From Thermoanaerobaculaceae bacterium (GTDB lineage: Bacteria; Acidobacteriota; Thermoanaerobaculia; Thermoanaerobaculales; Thermoanaerobaculaceae), in contig JACADV010000069.1 of NCBI GenBank assembly GCA_013388425.1, forward strand, positions 1-44,332: DNA of 44,332 bases, in the 5' to 3' direction. The notes below the pieces were generated by a model. It made no database searches. It was not told the origin of the DNA and saw only the letters and a program-made list of their open reading frames with translations. Below, in pieces: positions 31,044 to 39,135 of the stretch. Position numbers and translations under genes: made by a program. How positions within the stretch are numbered: position 1 is the stretch's first letter; the number at the start of each line of letters is the position of its first letter.

Positions 31044-33221
31044 GTGGGGATCGTCGAAACCCTCCGCCATGCCCTCCGCTACTGGCGCCCCCACTGGCGG
31101 CTTGCCCTGGGCCTGCTGGCCATGCTGCTGGTGCCGCAAGCCTACAAGAGCTTCTTCGCCTACAGCCAGCGGGTGATTGTGGATCGGGGGCTCTTGGGGC
31201 ACGACGGCGCGGCCCTGGTGCGCACCGCTGCCGTGCTGCTCTTGGGGTTTGTGCTGGCGGCGGTGGCCACGCTCCTGGCCGATTACCTGGGCGCCCGTGC
31301 CGGGGCAGCGATCGTCAACGAGATCCGCCGGCGCCTCTTTGCCCACCTGCAGCGCCTGTCCATCGGTTACTACGCAGGCACCCCATCCGGGGACATCGTG
31401 GCCCGCTTCACGTCGGATCTTGCCGACATCCAGAAGAGCCTCTCCACCCGCATCATCGATGCGGTCCTGGCTAGCGTGGGGCTGTGCATCAACATCCCCT
31501 TGGCGTTCATCCTGGACTGGCGGTTGGGGCTCGTGATGGTGCTGGGCATGCCGGTGGTGGGGCTGGGGACTCGCCTGTTCGGGCGTCGGGCGGCGGCCTC
31601 CCGCTACGAGCTGAAGCAGCAGGAGGCGGCCATTGCCGCCTTCGTCCAGGAAAACGTCACGGTGCAGCCGGTGGTGAAGGCGTTTTCCCTGGCGGAGCGG
31701 CTCGTGGCGCGCTTCGAGGCGCAGCTCGAGCGCGTGGCTCGCTCCTTTGTGCGCGCCGAGTTTTCGGCACAACTGGTGGGCAGTGGCTCGAGCCTGGGCG
31801 TGCGGGCCATCCAGGTGGTGGTGCTGGGGGTGGGTGCGGCCATGGCCTATGGGGGCCACCTCTCCACCGGGACGCTGGTGGCCTTCCTCGCCCTCCACGC
31901 CGTGGTCAGCAAGGATGCCTACGACCTCACCAAGAAGGTGGTGCCGGCCCTCATCGCCTCGTCGGGGGGGCTGCGCCGCATCGAGGAACTGCTCCAGCAG
32001 CCCGTGGCGGTCGCGGACCGGCCGCAGGCCCGGCGGTTGGAGCGAGTGGAGGGGCCGGTGCGCCTGGAGGGGGTGAGCTTCACCTACCCGGGGGGCGCCC
32101 GGGTGCTCCAAGGGGTGCGCCTCGAAATCCGACCCGGGGAGCGGGTGGCGCTGGTGGGGCCCAGCGGCTCGGGGAAGAGCACGGTGGTGCAGCTGCTGCT
32201 GCGCTTCTACGACCCCGACAAGGGCGCCATCACCGTGGACGGGCTGGACCTGCGGGAAGTGGCCCTCTCCTCCTGGTACGCCCGGGTGTCGGCGGTGTTC
32301 CAGGACAGCTTGCTGCTGTCGGGCTCCATCCGCGACAACATTGCCATGGGGCGGCCCGGGGCCACCCAGCAGGAGGTGGAGGCGGCGGCCAGGGCGGCGG
32401 AGATCCACGATGCCATTGCCGCGCTGCCCGCCGGCTACGACACGGAGATTGGCGAGGCAGGTGGGCGGTTGTCGGGGGGGCAGCGCCAACGCATCGCCAT
32501 TGCCCGGGCGATCCTGCGCGACCCGGCGCTGCTCCTGCTGGACGAGGCCACCTCGGCCCTCGACCCGGCCACCGAGGCGGCGGTGAACGCCACCCTCGAC
32601 CGCCTCTCCCGCGGGCGCATGGTGCTCTCGGTGACCCACCGCCTGGCCGCAGCCCGCAGTGCGGATCGCATTGTCGTGCTGGAAGGCGGCCGCGTCGTGG
32701 AGAGCGGCACCCACGAGCAACTCCTGGCGCAAAAGGGGTTGTACTGCGAGTTGTGGGAGCGGCAGAGCGGCATCGAAGTGAGCGCCGACGGGGCGGCGGG
32801 CCGGGTGGATCCCAGCTGGCTTGCCGCCGTGCCACTCTTCGCCGCGCTTGAGGAGGGGGCGCGGCAACGGCTGGCTGCGCGCTTCCGGGCACGGCCGGTG
32901 GAGGCCGGTGTTGCCGTGGTGCAGGAGGGGGAGGAGGCGGACGCGTTCTACGTCATTGCCCGCGGCAAAGTGGAGGTGGTGGTGGCCGCGGGGGCGGGGG
33001 AGCGCCGGTTGGCCGTGCTGGCGGACGGCGATTTCTTCGGCGAGGTGGCGCTCCTGCGCGAAACGGTGCGATCCGCCACGGTGCGCACCCTCTTCCCCAG
33101 CCTCTTCCTGGTGCTGGAGAAGGATGCGTTCCGGCAACTCCTCCAGGAACACCCGGCGCTGCGGGAAGGGGTGGAGGCAGCCGTCAAGGCCCGGGGCGGG
33201 CGGCGCTGGGAAGCGGTCTAA
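31044..33221 (+). CDS. ABC exporter fused to a cyclic-nucleotide-binding domain
   Basis: A 725-residue homodimer-type exporter. The N-terminal half (about residues 15-310) has six membrane helices of the MsbA type; the ATPase half has Walker A GPSGSGKST (Lys near 378), signature LSGGQRQRIA (near 476) and Walker B LLLLDEATSALD (near 500). Unusually, a cyclic-nucleotide-binding domain (about 590-720) follows, with FYVIARGKVEVVV, FFGEVALL and the phosphate-binding-type RSATV. The cargo is unknown; lipid or drug export is typical of the core. The added domain suggests ligand control of transport. GTG 31044 has GGGAG 8 nt upstream. Its stop overlaps the convergent HAD gene stop by 4 nt. Confidence 0.92.
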   Translation: MGIVETLRHALRYWRPHWRLALGLLAMLLVPQAYKSFFAYSQRVIVDRGLLGHDGAALVRTAAVLLLGFVLAAVATLLADYLGARAGAAIVNEIRRRLFAHLQRLSIGYYAGTPSGDIVARFTSDLADIQKSLSTRIIDAVLASVGLCINIPLAFILDWRLGLVMVLGMPVVGLGTRLFGRRAAASRYELKQQEAAIAAFVQENVTVQPVVKAFSLAERLVARFEAQLERVARSFVRAEFSAQLVGSGSSLGVRAIQVVVLGVGAAMAYGGHLSTGTLVAFLALHAVVSKDAYDLTKKVVPALIASSGGLRRIEELLQQPVAVADRPQARRLERVEGPVRLEGVSFTYPGGARVLQGVRLEIRPGERVALVGPSGSGKSTVVQLLLRFYDPDKGAITVDGLDLREVALSSWYARVSAVFQDSLLLSGSIRDNIAMGRPGATQQEVEAAARAAEIHDAIAALPAGYDTEIGEAGGRLSGGQRQRIAIARAILRDPALLLLDEATSALDPATEAAVNATLDRLSRGRMVLSVTHRLAAARSADRIVVLEGGRVVESGTHEQLLAQKGLYCELWERQSGIEVSADGAAGRVDPSWLAAVPLFAALEEGARQRLAARFRARPVEAGVAVVQEGEEADAFYVIARGKVEVVVAAGAGERRLAVLADGDFFGEVALLRETVRSATVRTLFPSLFLVLEKDAFRQLLQEHPALREGVEAAVKARGGRRWEAV

Positions 33222-33883
33222 GCCGAAGCAAAGGGGGAGAGGCGCCAACGGGCCAGCTCTGCGCTCAGGGCGGTGGGCGGATCGCGGCGGGCGTCGAAGA
33301 CGAACCCCTGGAAGCCCAGCGAACTGGCCGCCTCCACGTTGCGCGGCTTGTCGTCGATGAACAGGCACTCGTTCGCGGTGATGTCGGGGAACGGGCGGCG
33401 GGCGCGCTGGAGGGCCGCCTCGAAGATGCGCAGGTCGGGCTTGGCTGCGCCCACCCCAAAGGAGGTGACGACGAGTTCGGCGAGGCAGAGTTGGTCGAGG
33501 CGGAGGCGGGCCGCGAGTTCATCGAACCACGGCTTGCAGTGGTTGGAGATGATGCCCAGCGGCACACCACCCGCGGCCAGCTGCGCGGCCACCTGGCGTA
33601 TCTGCCAGAAGGGGATGAGCCGTTCGCTGCGCACCAGCGCCATGAGTTCGGCCACCGTCTCGCGCATCCTGCCCTCGCGGATCACCTCGCGCCAGAACGC
33701 CTCCTCGCTGGCTTCGGGCGAGAGCTCAAACTTTCGCCAGGCCCCGCTCCCCGCCTGACGGAAGCGGGCGTCCGCCTCAAGATCGGCCGCGTACCGCTCG
33801 CGGGCGAGGCGTGAGAGGAGCGGCAGGTGGATGTCGTCGGCCAGCACCCCCCCTACGTCAAAGAAGACGATGCGGATCGGCAT
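33218..33883 (-). CDS. HAD-family hydrolase
   Basis: A 221-residue HAD phosphatase-like protein. Motif I is FFDVGGVL, where the second aspartate is glycine as in the DLGNV/DxGGV subgroup (YihX-like and related); motif II is ISN near residue 117; the motif III lysine is in AAKPD; motif IV is FIDDKPRN. A helical cap domain occupies about residues 20-95. Substrate unknown; its place behind a Nudix hydrolase and a nucleobase permease suggests a nucleotide or sugar phosphate. The ATG overlaps the Nudix stop (TGATG). Confidence 0.88.
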   Translation of the reverse strand: MPIRIVFFDVGGVLADDIHLPLLSRLARERYAADLEADARFRQAGSGAWRKFELSPEASEEAFWREVIREGRMRETVAELMALVRSERLIPFWQIRQVAAQLAAGGVPLGIISNHCKPWFDELAARLRLDQLCLAELVVTSFGVGAAKPDLRIFEAALQRARRPFPDITANECLFIDDKPRNVEAASSLGFQGFVFDARRDPPTALSAELARWRLSPFASA

Positions 33884-34548
33884 CAGTCGAACGCTGCAGG
33901 GCGGAGCGGGTCGGCCAGGTGCGCGCGGATCTCGTCCAGGTGCCTCTGGTTCGTGCGTTGCTCCGAAAGGGGCGGCAGCGCGTCGAAGGCAAAGAAATCG
34001 ACGGCCAAGGTCTCGTCGCTCGTGCGGGCAGTGCCGCCCACGATGTCGCAGAGGAACACCAGCTTGTAGGCGTGGAATAGCTCCAGGGGGCGCCCCCCCC
34101 GGTTGGCGTCGAAGACGCCCACGAGGCGGCGCGGCACCACCTCGAAGCCGCTCTCCTCCCAGGTCTCGCGGACCACCATCTGTGACGGCGTTTCACCCAC
34201 GTCGGCCCACCCTCCCGGCATGGCCCAGCGCTGGTCGGTGCGCTCCTGCACGAGGAGGATCCGTCCGTCCCGGACCACGGCGGCGCGCACGTCCACCTTT
34301 GGTGTGGCGTAGCCCGGATGGGCGACGAAGTTCTCCTCCACCGCTGCAGCGGCCAGGTGCGAGTGCTCGGCCACGATTTCCGCGGCAATGGCCGCGAGCC
34401 GGCGGTAGCGGTCGCGATCGTAGCCGCGAGCGGCGTAGGCCAGGCCGGTCTGACAAAGCGCCTGGATCTCCCGCGCCCACTCCAACCAGCGGGGGAGTGG
34501 CTGACCCTGCCCCTCCCCCTCCCCAGCCGGCGGCTTGCGGTTGCTCAT
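33883..34548 (-). CDS. Nudix hydrolase with N-terminal domain
   Basis: A 221-residue Nudix enzyme. The Nudix box is complete: G-x5-E-x7-RETWEESGF, beginning at GWADVGE near residue 112. About 60 N-terminal residues (PRWLEWAREIQALCQTGLAYA...) match the N-terminal domain of Nudix hydrolases seen in ADP-ribose and nucleoside diphosphate-X hydrolases. It would cleave a nucleoside diphosphate derivative, releasing nucleoside monophosphate. ATG 34548 overlaps the permease stop as ATGA. The next gene, HAD, could dephosphorylate its product. Confidence 0.93.
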   Translation of the reverse strand: MSNRKPPAGEGEGQGQPLPRWLEWAREIQALCQTGLAYAARGYDRDRYRRLAAIAAEIVAEHSHLAAAAVEENFVAHPGYATPKVDVRAAVVRDGRILLVQERTDQRWAMPGGWADVGETPSQMVVRETWEESGFEVVPRRLVGVFDANRGGRPLELFHAYKLVFLCDIVGGTARTSDETLAVDFFAFDALPPLSEQRTNQRHLDEIRAHLADPLRPAAFD

Positions 34549-36185
34549 GAAGTTACCCTCGGCGGCTCCTCGAAGTCAGGGTGGCCCAGATCGGCGGCGG
34601 GTGCCTCCCGGCTTTCCCGGGACAGGGACAGCAGCAGCACGAGCAGGGCCAGGACCGCGTAGGCGGCGGTGAACTGGTAGGCGAGCGCGCGCGCCAGCGG
34701 CTGCGAGAGGGTCCAGGGGAGGTACATGTTGCCGTCGGGGGAAGCCGAGTGCACCACCCCGAAGAAGGTGAACACGGCCAGGATCCCCAGGTACAGCGAG
34801 GCGGTGGCGAACCGCCGGTCGATCAACTCGGCGAGGAAGGCACCCCAGAGCATGGCGGTGAGGATAAAGCCGTTGCCGAGCGCCAAAGTCACCAGCACCT
34901 CCGGCAGTTCCTTCCCCTGGCTGCTGAGGAGCGCCGTGTAGGCGGCAAAGGGGGTGACGAAGGTGGCGAGCTTGATGGCGAGCAGGCGTGCCACCGTGGG
35001 GAAGTACGCGAACATCACGGCGGGCGCGTGTCGGGCCGGGCACGCCAGGGTGGCCTGCACCATGATGTCGAGGGCCACGAAGATGAGGATGGGCGCCAGG
35101 ACCGCCCGCGGGATCAGCTCGACGATGAACCCCACGTAGCCAAACACGCCACCCAGTCCCACGAACAGGCCGGTGAGCAGCGTGTAGCCGGCGCGCGAGC
35201 CCATCCCCTTGTAGGCGGGCTGCCCGATGTAGGGGGTGGACTGGGCCACGCCGCCGCACACGCCGGCGATGAGGGTTGCCACCGCTTCGGTAAGGAGGAT
35301 GCTGCGGGTGTCGAAATCATCGCCGGTCACGCGCGCCGACTCGGTGACGTTGATGCCGCCCACCACGGTGAGGATGGCAAAGGGGATGGCAATGGGCAAG
35401 TACTTGAGCGCTGCCACGAAGCCGTGGAGGAAGAGCAGCGACGGGACCGGCAGGGAAAAGTGCAGCTCCATCCGTGGCATTGGCTGGAAAGTACCGCCCA
35501 CGAGCCCCAGGGGGCCCAGGGTGTAGTAGAGCGTGGTGCCCACGACAATGGCCACCAGCACGCCGGGCAGGTTCTTGGGCAGGCGAATGCGGGCCACCAG
35601 GTTGGTGAGGATCAAGCCCAGGGAAACCAGCCCCACCAGCGGCATGCCAAAGATGTCCACCATGGGGACGAAGCCGATGAGGGCGAGGCCGATCCCCGCC
35701 AGGGAACCCAGGAGCCCGGCCTGCGGCACCATCTTTTGCACCCAGCTCCCGCAGAAGGAGAGCACGAGCTTGACGACGCCAATCATCACCATGGTGGCCA
35801 TGCCGAGGTACCAGGTGGCCATGGCCGCCTCGTCCACCGGCATCCCGCTGTCCTTGAGCGAGACGAAGGCGGGCCCCAGCACGGCCAGGGCAATGCCAAT
35901 GGTGGAGGGGGTGTCGAGCCCCAGGGGCATGGCGGTGACGTGGGGGTTGCCGGTCTTCCTGGCGAGGCGGAAGGCCATCCAGGTGTACACCAGATCGCCG
36001 AACAGTACCCCGAAGGCGGTGCCGGGGAACATGCGTGTGTACACGATGTGGGCCGGGAATCCAAAGGCAAAGACGAGGATGCCGGCCAAGAACGAGAGCA
36101 CGGTGAGGTTGTCGAACATCAGCCCGAAAAACCCGTTGATGTCGCCGACGGTGAACCACTCGTAGGGGCGCCGCTTCGCGTTCAT
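34545..36185 (-). CDS. NCS2-type nucleobase permease
   Basis: A 546-residue inner-membrane transporter with 12-14 hydrophobic helices. It resembles the NCS2/AzgA group of purine and xanthine-uracil permeases: conserved stretches include GDINGFFGLMFDNLTVLSF, TAMPLGLDTPSTIG, VGGINVTESARVTGDDFDTR and QSTPYIGQPAYKGMGSRAGY. The substrate is probably a nucleobase, moved with protons, but it is not proven for this branch. ATG 36185 has GGGAG upstream and overlaps the stop of a 29-codon leaderless upstream ORF. It leads an overlapped operon with the Nudix and HAD genes. Confidence 0.88.
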   Translation of the reverse strand: MNAKRRPYEWFTVGDINGFFGLMFDNLTVLSFLAGILVFAFGFPAHIVYTRMFPGTAFGVLFGDLVYTWMAFRLARKTGNPHVTAMPLGLDTPSTIGIALAVLGPAFVSLKDSGMPVDEAAMATWYLGMATMVMIGVVKLVLSFCGSWVQKMVPQAGLLGSLAGIGLALIGFVPMVDIFGMPLVGLVSLGLILTNLVARIRLPKNLPGVLVAIVVGTTLYYTLGPLGLVGGTFQPMPRMELHFSLPVPSLLFLHGFVAALKYLPIAIPFAILTVVGGINVTESARVTGDDFDTRSILLTEAVATLIAGVCGGVAQSTPYIGQPAYKGMGSRAGYTLLTGLFVGLGGVFGYVGFIVELIPRAVLAPILIFVALDIMVQATLACPARHAPAVMFAYFPTVARLLAIKLATFVTPFAAYTALLSSQGKELPEVLVTLALGNGFILTAMLWGAFLAELIDRRFATASLYLGILAVFTFFGVVHSASPDGNMYLPWTLSQPLARALAYQFTAAYAVLALLVLLLSLSRESREAPAADLGHPDFEEPPRVTS

Positions 36186-36271
36186 CGGACTCTCCCGCGT
36201 TGGCGGTGGGCGTCGCTGGCCTCAGCCGCTGGCTCCGCTGGAAGTGGCAGCGGGGACGCTCGCCAAACCAT
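36182..36271 (-). CDS. Putative leader peptide ORF before nucleobase permease
   Basis: A 29-codon ORF starting with ATG exactly 6 nt after TAGAAT and ending in a TGA that overlaps the permease ATG (ATGA). The peptide begins MVWRASPLPLPAEPAA and ends in a basic HRQRGRVR tail. The ribosome-binding site of the permease (GGGAG) lies inside its last codons. The layout suggests leaderless initiation followed by coupled translation of the permease. It is too short to judge coding bias. Confidence 0.45.
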   Translation of the reverse strand: MVWRASPLPLPAEPAAEASDAHRQRGRVR

Positions 36272-36277
36272 TGGGGG

Positions 36278-36283
36278 ATTCTA
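36278..36283 (-). promoter_or_regulatory. -10 element before permease upstream ORF
   Basis: TAGAAT on the minus strand, then 6 nt (CCCCCA), then ATG at 36271. Same hexamer as at 18049, 29680 and 41957. Confidence 0.55.
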
Positions 36284-36369
36284 GCGTGCCTCGCTTGCTG
36301 CAGCTGGCGGTGGGGGCAGCGGCAAGGGCGGGAGGTTGCGCTGCCGGGCCTGGCTCGTGTGCCGCCTGT

Positions 36370-37032
36370 TCACACGGCCGCGTCCGGACCGGAGAAGCCC
36401 AGGGCGGAAACGACGAACCCGCTGGCCTCGGCCAGCGAGCGGAGCGCCCCCTCCAGGCAGTCCCGTGTGAGTGCCGCGGCGGGGGCGTAGGCCACGAGCC
36501 ACGCCCGGGTGGTCTCGGGGAGCACCTTGACCCGCTCGCCGCCGGTGATGGGTGCATCGGCGGGACCGCGGGCATCCAGGAGGAGCGGTTTGCCCTCCAG
36601 GTTGAAGGGGCCGCGCAGCGACAGGTACGACTCCCCCGGCCGCCCGGCTCGAAACACGAAGGGTGGTTCCAGGTTGGCAGTGTTCATCACGCAGGCGGGC
36701 ACGGCCAGCTCCGTCGACAGGCAGTTGTTCACGTCCACCAGAGGGTGGATGGTGGGCATGGGTTCGCCCTTGAGGAGGCGGCGTAGCAACGCCTCGGAGG
36801 AGGGGCGGTAGCGGGTGGGATCGCACCCCGCCTGCCGGAACAGGCGGCGCAGCGCCACCACCGTGGGGTGTGCCGAGAGCGACTCCAGCGTGTGGCTGGC
36901 CCGGGCGCGGGCTGCCACCTCGTCGCGCAGGCGGGCGAGGGCAGCGGGGTCGCTCCCGGGGTCCTCGATCTCGGCCCACAGCAGCAGCCAACCGGGCAGT
37001 TCGTGGCACACGGGCGGCGGAAAGGTCTCCAT
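36370..37032 (-). CDS. B3/B4 domain protein
   Basis: A 220-residue protein of the free-standing B3/B4 family, the fold found in the beta subunit of phenylalanyl-tRNA synthetase. Recognisable parts are PTVVALRRLFRQAGCDPTRYRPSSEALLRR, DVNNCLSTELAVPACV and the C-terminal GERVKVLPETTRAWLVAYAP. In PheRS this domain edits mischarged tRNA; stand-alone forms are of uncertain role and may act in aminoacyl-tRNA or amino-acid quality control. ATG 37032 follows a CAGTAT hexamer by exactly 6 nt and lacks a ribosome-binding site. It lies 98 nt before the permease upstream ORF on the same strand but each has its own promoter. Confidence 0.85.
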   Translation of the reverse strand: METFPPPVCHELPGWLLLWAEIEDPGSDPAALARLRDEVAARARASHTLESLSAHPTVVALRRLFRQAGCDPTRYRPSSEALLRRLLKGEPMPTIHPLVDVNNCLSTELAVPACVMNTANLEPPFVFRAGRPGESYLSLRGPFNLEGKPLLLDARGPADAPITGGERVKVLPETTRAWLVAYAPAAALTRDCLEGALRSLAEASGFVVSALGFSGPDAAV

Positions 37033-37038
37033 GCACCC

Positions 37039-37044
37039 ATACTG
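37039..37044 (-). promoter_or_regulatory. -10 element of leaderless promoter (B3/B4 gene)
   Basis: CAGTAT on the minus strand, then 6 nt (GGGTGC), then ATG at 37032. The hexamer is poorer than the others but the spacing is identical. Confidence 0.4.
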
Positions 37045-37097
37045 CCACACCCTTGGCCCTTCGCGGGGTGGGGGCTGCGGTGGATCGGGTCAGGACC

Positions 37098-37103
37098 TAT
37101 ATT
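37098..37103 (+). promoter_or_regulatory. -10 element for beta-propeller gene
   Basis: TATATT, predicted start near 37110, with a 22-nt leader holding TGGAGG before ATG 37132. Confidence 0.45.
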
Positions 37104-37131
37104 GGCAGAGGGCGAGCTGGTGGAGGCGAGC

Positions 37132-39105
37132 ATGCGGGGAAAAGGTGGGCTTGGCAGGTACGCTCGGGCCGCAGGGGCCGCACTCTCGCTGCTCCTGGTG
37201 GTTTCGGCGGCGGGGGCCGAGGTGCGCCGACGCGTGGCGCCGGTGCCGGCACCGAACCCGGCGGCCCTGAGCCGGGTGGAGAGCTGCGAAGAACTGCGCT
37301 CGTACGTGGTGGACGCCATGGTGGAGGAGCTGGTGCGCATCTGGCTTTCCCCCTGGCGGGTGCTGGACGGGGTGGGGCTTGCGGGCACGCAGCCCACCGA
37401 CTTCACCACCACCAACACGCAAGAGGCCGAGGTGGACGAGCTGGACCTCGTCAAAACCGATGGCGCGCAGATTTACGTGGCCATGGACGATACCCTGCGG
37501 GTGCTGCGTTCCTGGCCCGCCGAGGAGAGCGCGCTGCTGGCTGCCGTGCCGCTGGAGGGGTGGGCGAGCGGGCTGTTCCTGCGGCACGAGCTGGTGGCGG
37601 TCCTCTCCCCCGGCGGTGACCCGCGCCTGGGGAGTCCGTTCCCAGCGGGTGGCACGCGCATCGACCTGTTCGATGTGAGCCAGCCCACGGCGCCGCGCCG
37701 GGTGCGGCGCATCGAGGTGGAGGGGACGCTGGTGGGAGCGCGGCGCATTGGCGCGCACCTCTACCTGGTGTGCCACCGCTGGCTGCCACTCCCGGAGGAG
37801 GCGTGGAAGTTATTGTGGGGTCCTGACATCGGTCTGCCGCCGGTGAACTGGGATGCCACGCCGGAGGAGCGTCAAGCTGCAGCCGCCGTGGCCCGGGTCA
37901 TCCTCCGCCCCTACGTGGAGCGCATCGTGGCGGCCATGCCCATCTCCGACTTCCTCCCCTCCATGACGGATTCGGCGTGGCCGGGGGGGACGGCTCCGGC
38001 TTTCCCCTGCTCCTCCGTGTTCCGGCCCACCCAGGCGGGCTCCTACGGCATGCTGGCCGTGCTGCACCTGGACCTGGATGCGGCCGCGGGGGGGTCCGGA
38101 GCGGTGAGTGGCGTGGGGCTTTTGGCCGAAGGGTGGACGGTGTACGCCTCCTCCCACAACCTGTACGTGGCCAACGGCCAACCGTGGTGGTGGTGGCTGG
38201 ACGACAGGGAGGCCACGGCGGCCATCCACGCCTTTGCCCTGGGCGGGGAGGAGCCGGTGCGCTACCTGGCGAGCGGCCAGGTGCCGGGCTTCCTCCTGAA
38301 CCAGTTCGCCATGAGCGAGCACGATGGCCTGCTGCGGGTAGCCAGCACCGAGTTCAACCTCTGGTCGCCGGCGGCAGAGGAACGCCGCGGGAGCGTGGTC
38401 ACGGTGCTGCGCAACGACGGGCGAGGGACGTTGGCAGTGGTGGGGCAGCTCGGGGGCATTGCCCCGGGTGAGCGGATCTTTGCCGCACGCTTCTTGGGGG
38501 ACAAGGGGTTTCTGGTGACCTTCGAACAGGTGGATCCGCTCTTCACCCTGGATCTCGCCGATCCGGCCCACCCGCAGCTGGTGGGCAAGCTGGAAATGCC
38601 AGGGTTCTCCGCCTACCTCCACCCGGTGGAGGACCGCTACCTCCTGGCCGTGGGGCGGGCGGAGGACGGTGAAGGTCACCTTACCGAGCTGGCGGTGAAC
38701 CTCTTCGATGTGGCCGATCTGGCCCACCCCCGCCTGGTCCACCAGCACCTCGTGGCGCGGGGGGAGGGCGAGTGGACGTGGTCGGAAGCGCTCTGGGACC
38801 ACCACGCCTTCACCTTCCACCGTGGGGTTCTCTCCGTGCCCCTGGCCTCTGCCTCGCGGGAGCGGGCGCTGAGCAGCCTGGCGGTGCTGGAGGTGGATCC
38901 CGAGCTGGGGATTCGGGAGCTGGGGCGGGTGGACCACGAGGACCTGGCGCCGCCCGAGCGGTGGAGCTGGATGCGCCGCAGCCTCTACGTGGAGGATTTC
39001 CTCTTCTCCCTCTCCACCGTGGGTATCAAGGCTTCGCTGCTGCACGAGCCAGCCCAGGTTGTGGCCAGAGTGCCGTTCTACCCGCTGGCCATCGTGGCCC
39101 CGTAG
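37132..39105 (+). CDS. Secreted beta-propeller domain protein
   Basis: A 657-residue exported protein of the Beta_propel family (PF09826 type). A signal peptide (about residues 1-29, hydrophobic AALSLLLVVSAAGA) is followed by SCEELRSYVVDAM and the hallmark TNTQEAEVDELDLVKTDGAQ, then repeated blades of about 60 residues such as RIDLFDVSQPTAPRRV, LFTLDLADPAHPQLVGKLEM and NLFDVADLAHPRLV. Family members are found in bacteria and archaea and include metal-linked extracellular proteins, but no activity is established. ATG 37132 has GGAGG with 6-nt spacing. No membrane anchor or lipobox is seen, so it is periplasmic or released. Monocistronic, convergent with the E2 gene. Confidence 0.87.
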   Translation: MRGKGGLGRYARAAGAALSLLLVVSAAGAEVRRRVAPVPAPNPAALSRVESCEELRSYVVDAMVEELVRIWLSPWRVLDGVGLAGTQPTDFTTTNTQEAEVDELDLVKTDGAQIYVAMDDTLRVLRSWPAEESALLAAVPLEGWASGLFLRHELVAVLSPGGDPRLGSPFPAGGTRIDLFDVSQPTAPRRVRRIEVEGTLVGARRIGAHLYLVCHRWLPLPEEAWKLLWGPDIGLPPVNWDATPEERQAAAAVARVILRPYVERIVAAMPISDFLPSMTDSAWPGGTAPAFPCSSVFRPTQAGSYGMLAVLHLDLDAAAGGSGAVSGVGLLAEGWTVYASSHNLYVANGQPWWWWLDDREATAAIHAFALGGEEPVRYLASGQVPGFLLNQFAMSEHDGLLRVASTEFNLWSPAAEERRGSVVTVLRNDGRGTLAVVGQLGGIAPGERIFAARFLGDKGFLVTFEQVDPLFTLDLADPAHPQLVGKLEMPGFSAYLHPVEDRYLLAVGRAEDGEGHLTELAVNLFDVADLAHPRLVHQHLVARGEGEWTWSEALWDHHAFTFHRGVLSVPLASASRERALSSLAVLEVDPELGIRELGRVDHEDLAPPERWSWMRRSLYVEDFLFSLSTVGIKASLLHEPAQVVARVPFYPLAIVAP

Positions 39106-39135
39106 CCGCCCGCTCGTGCCCTCCTTCCAGGGACG

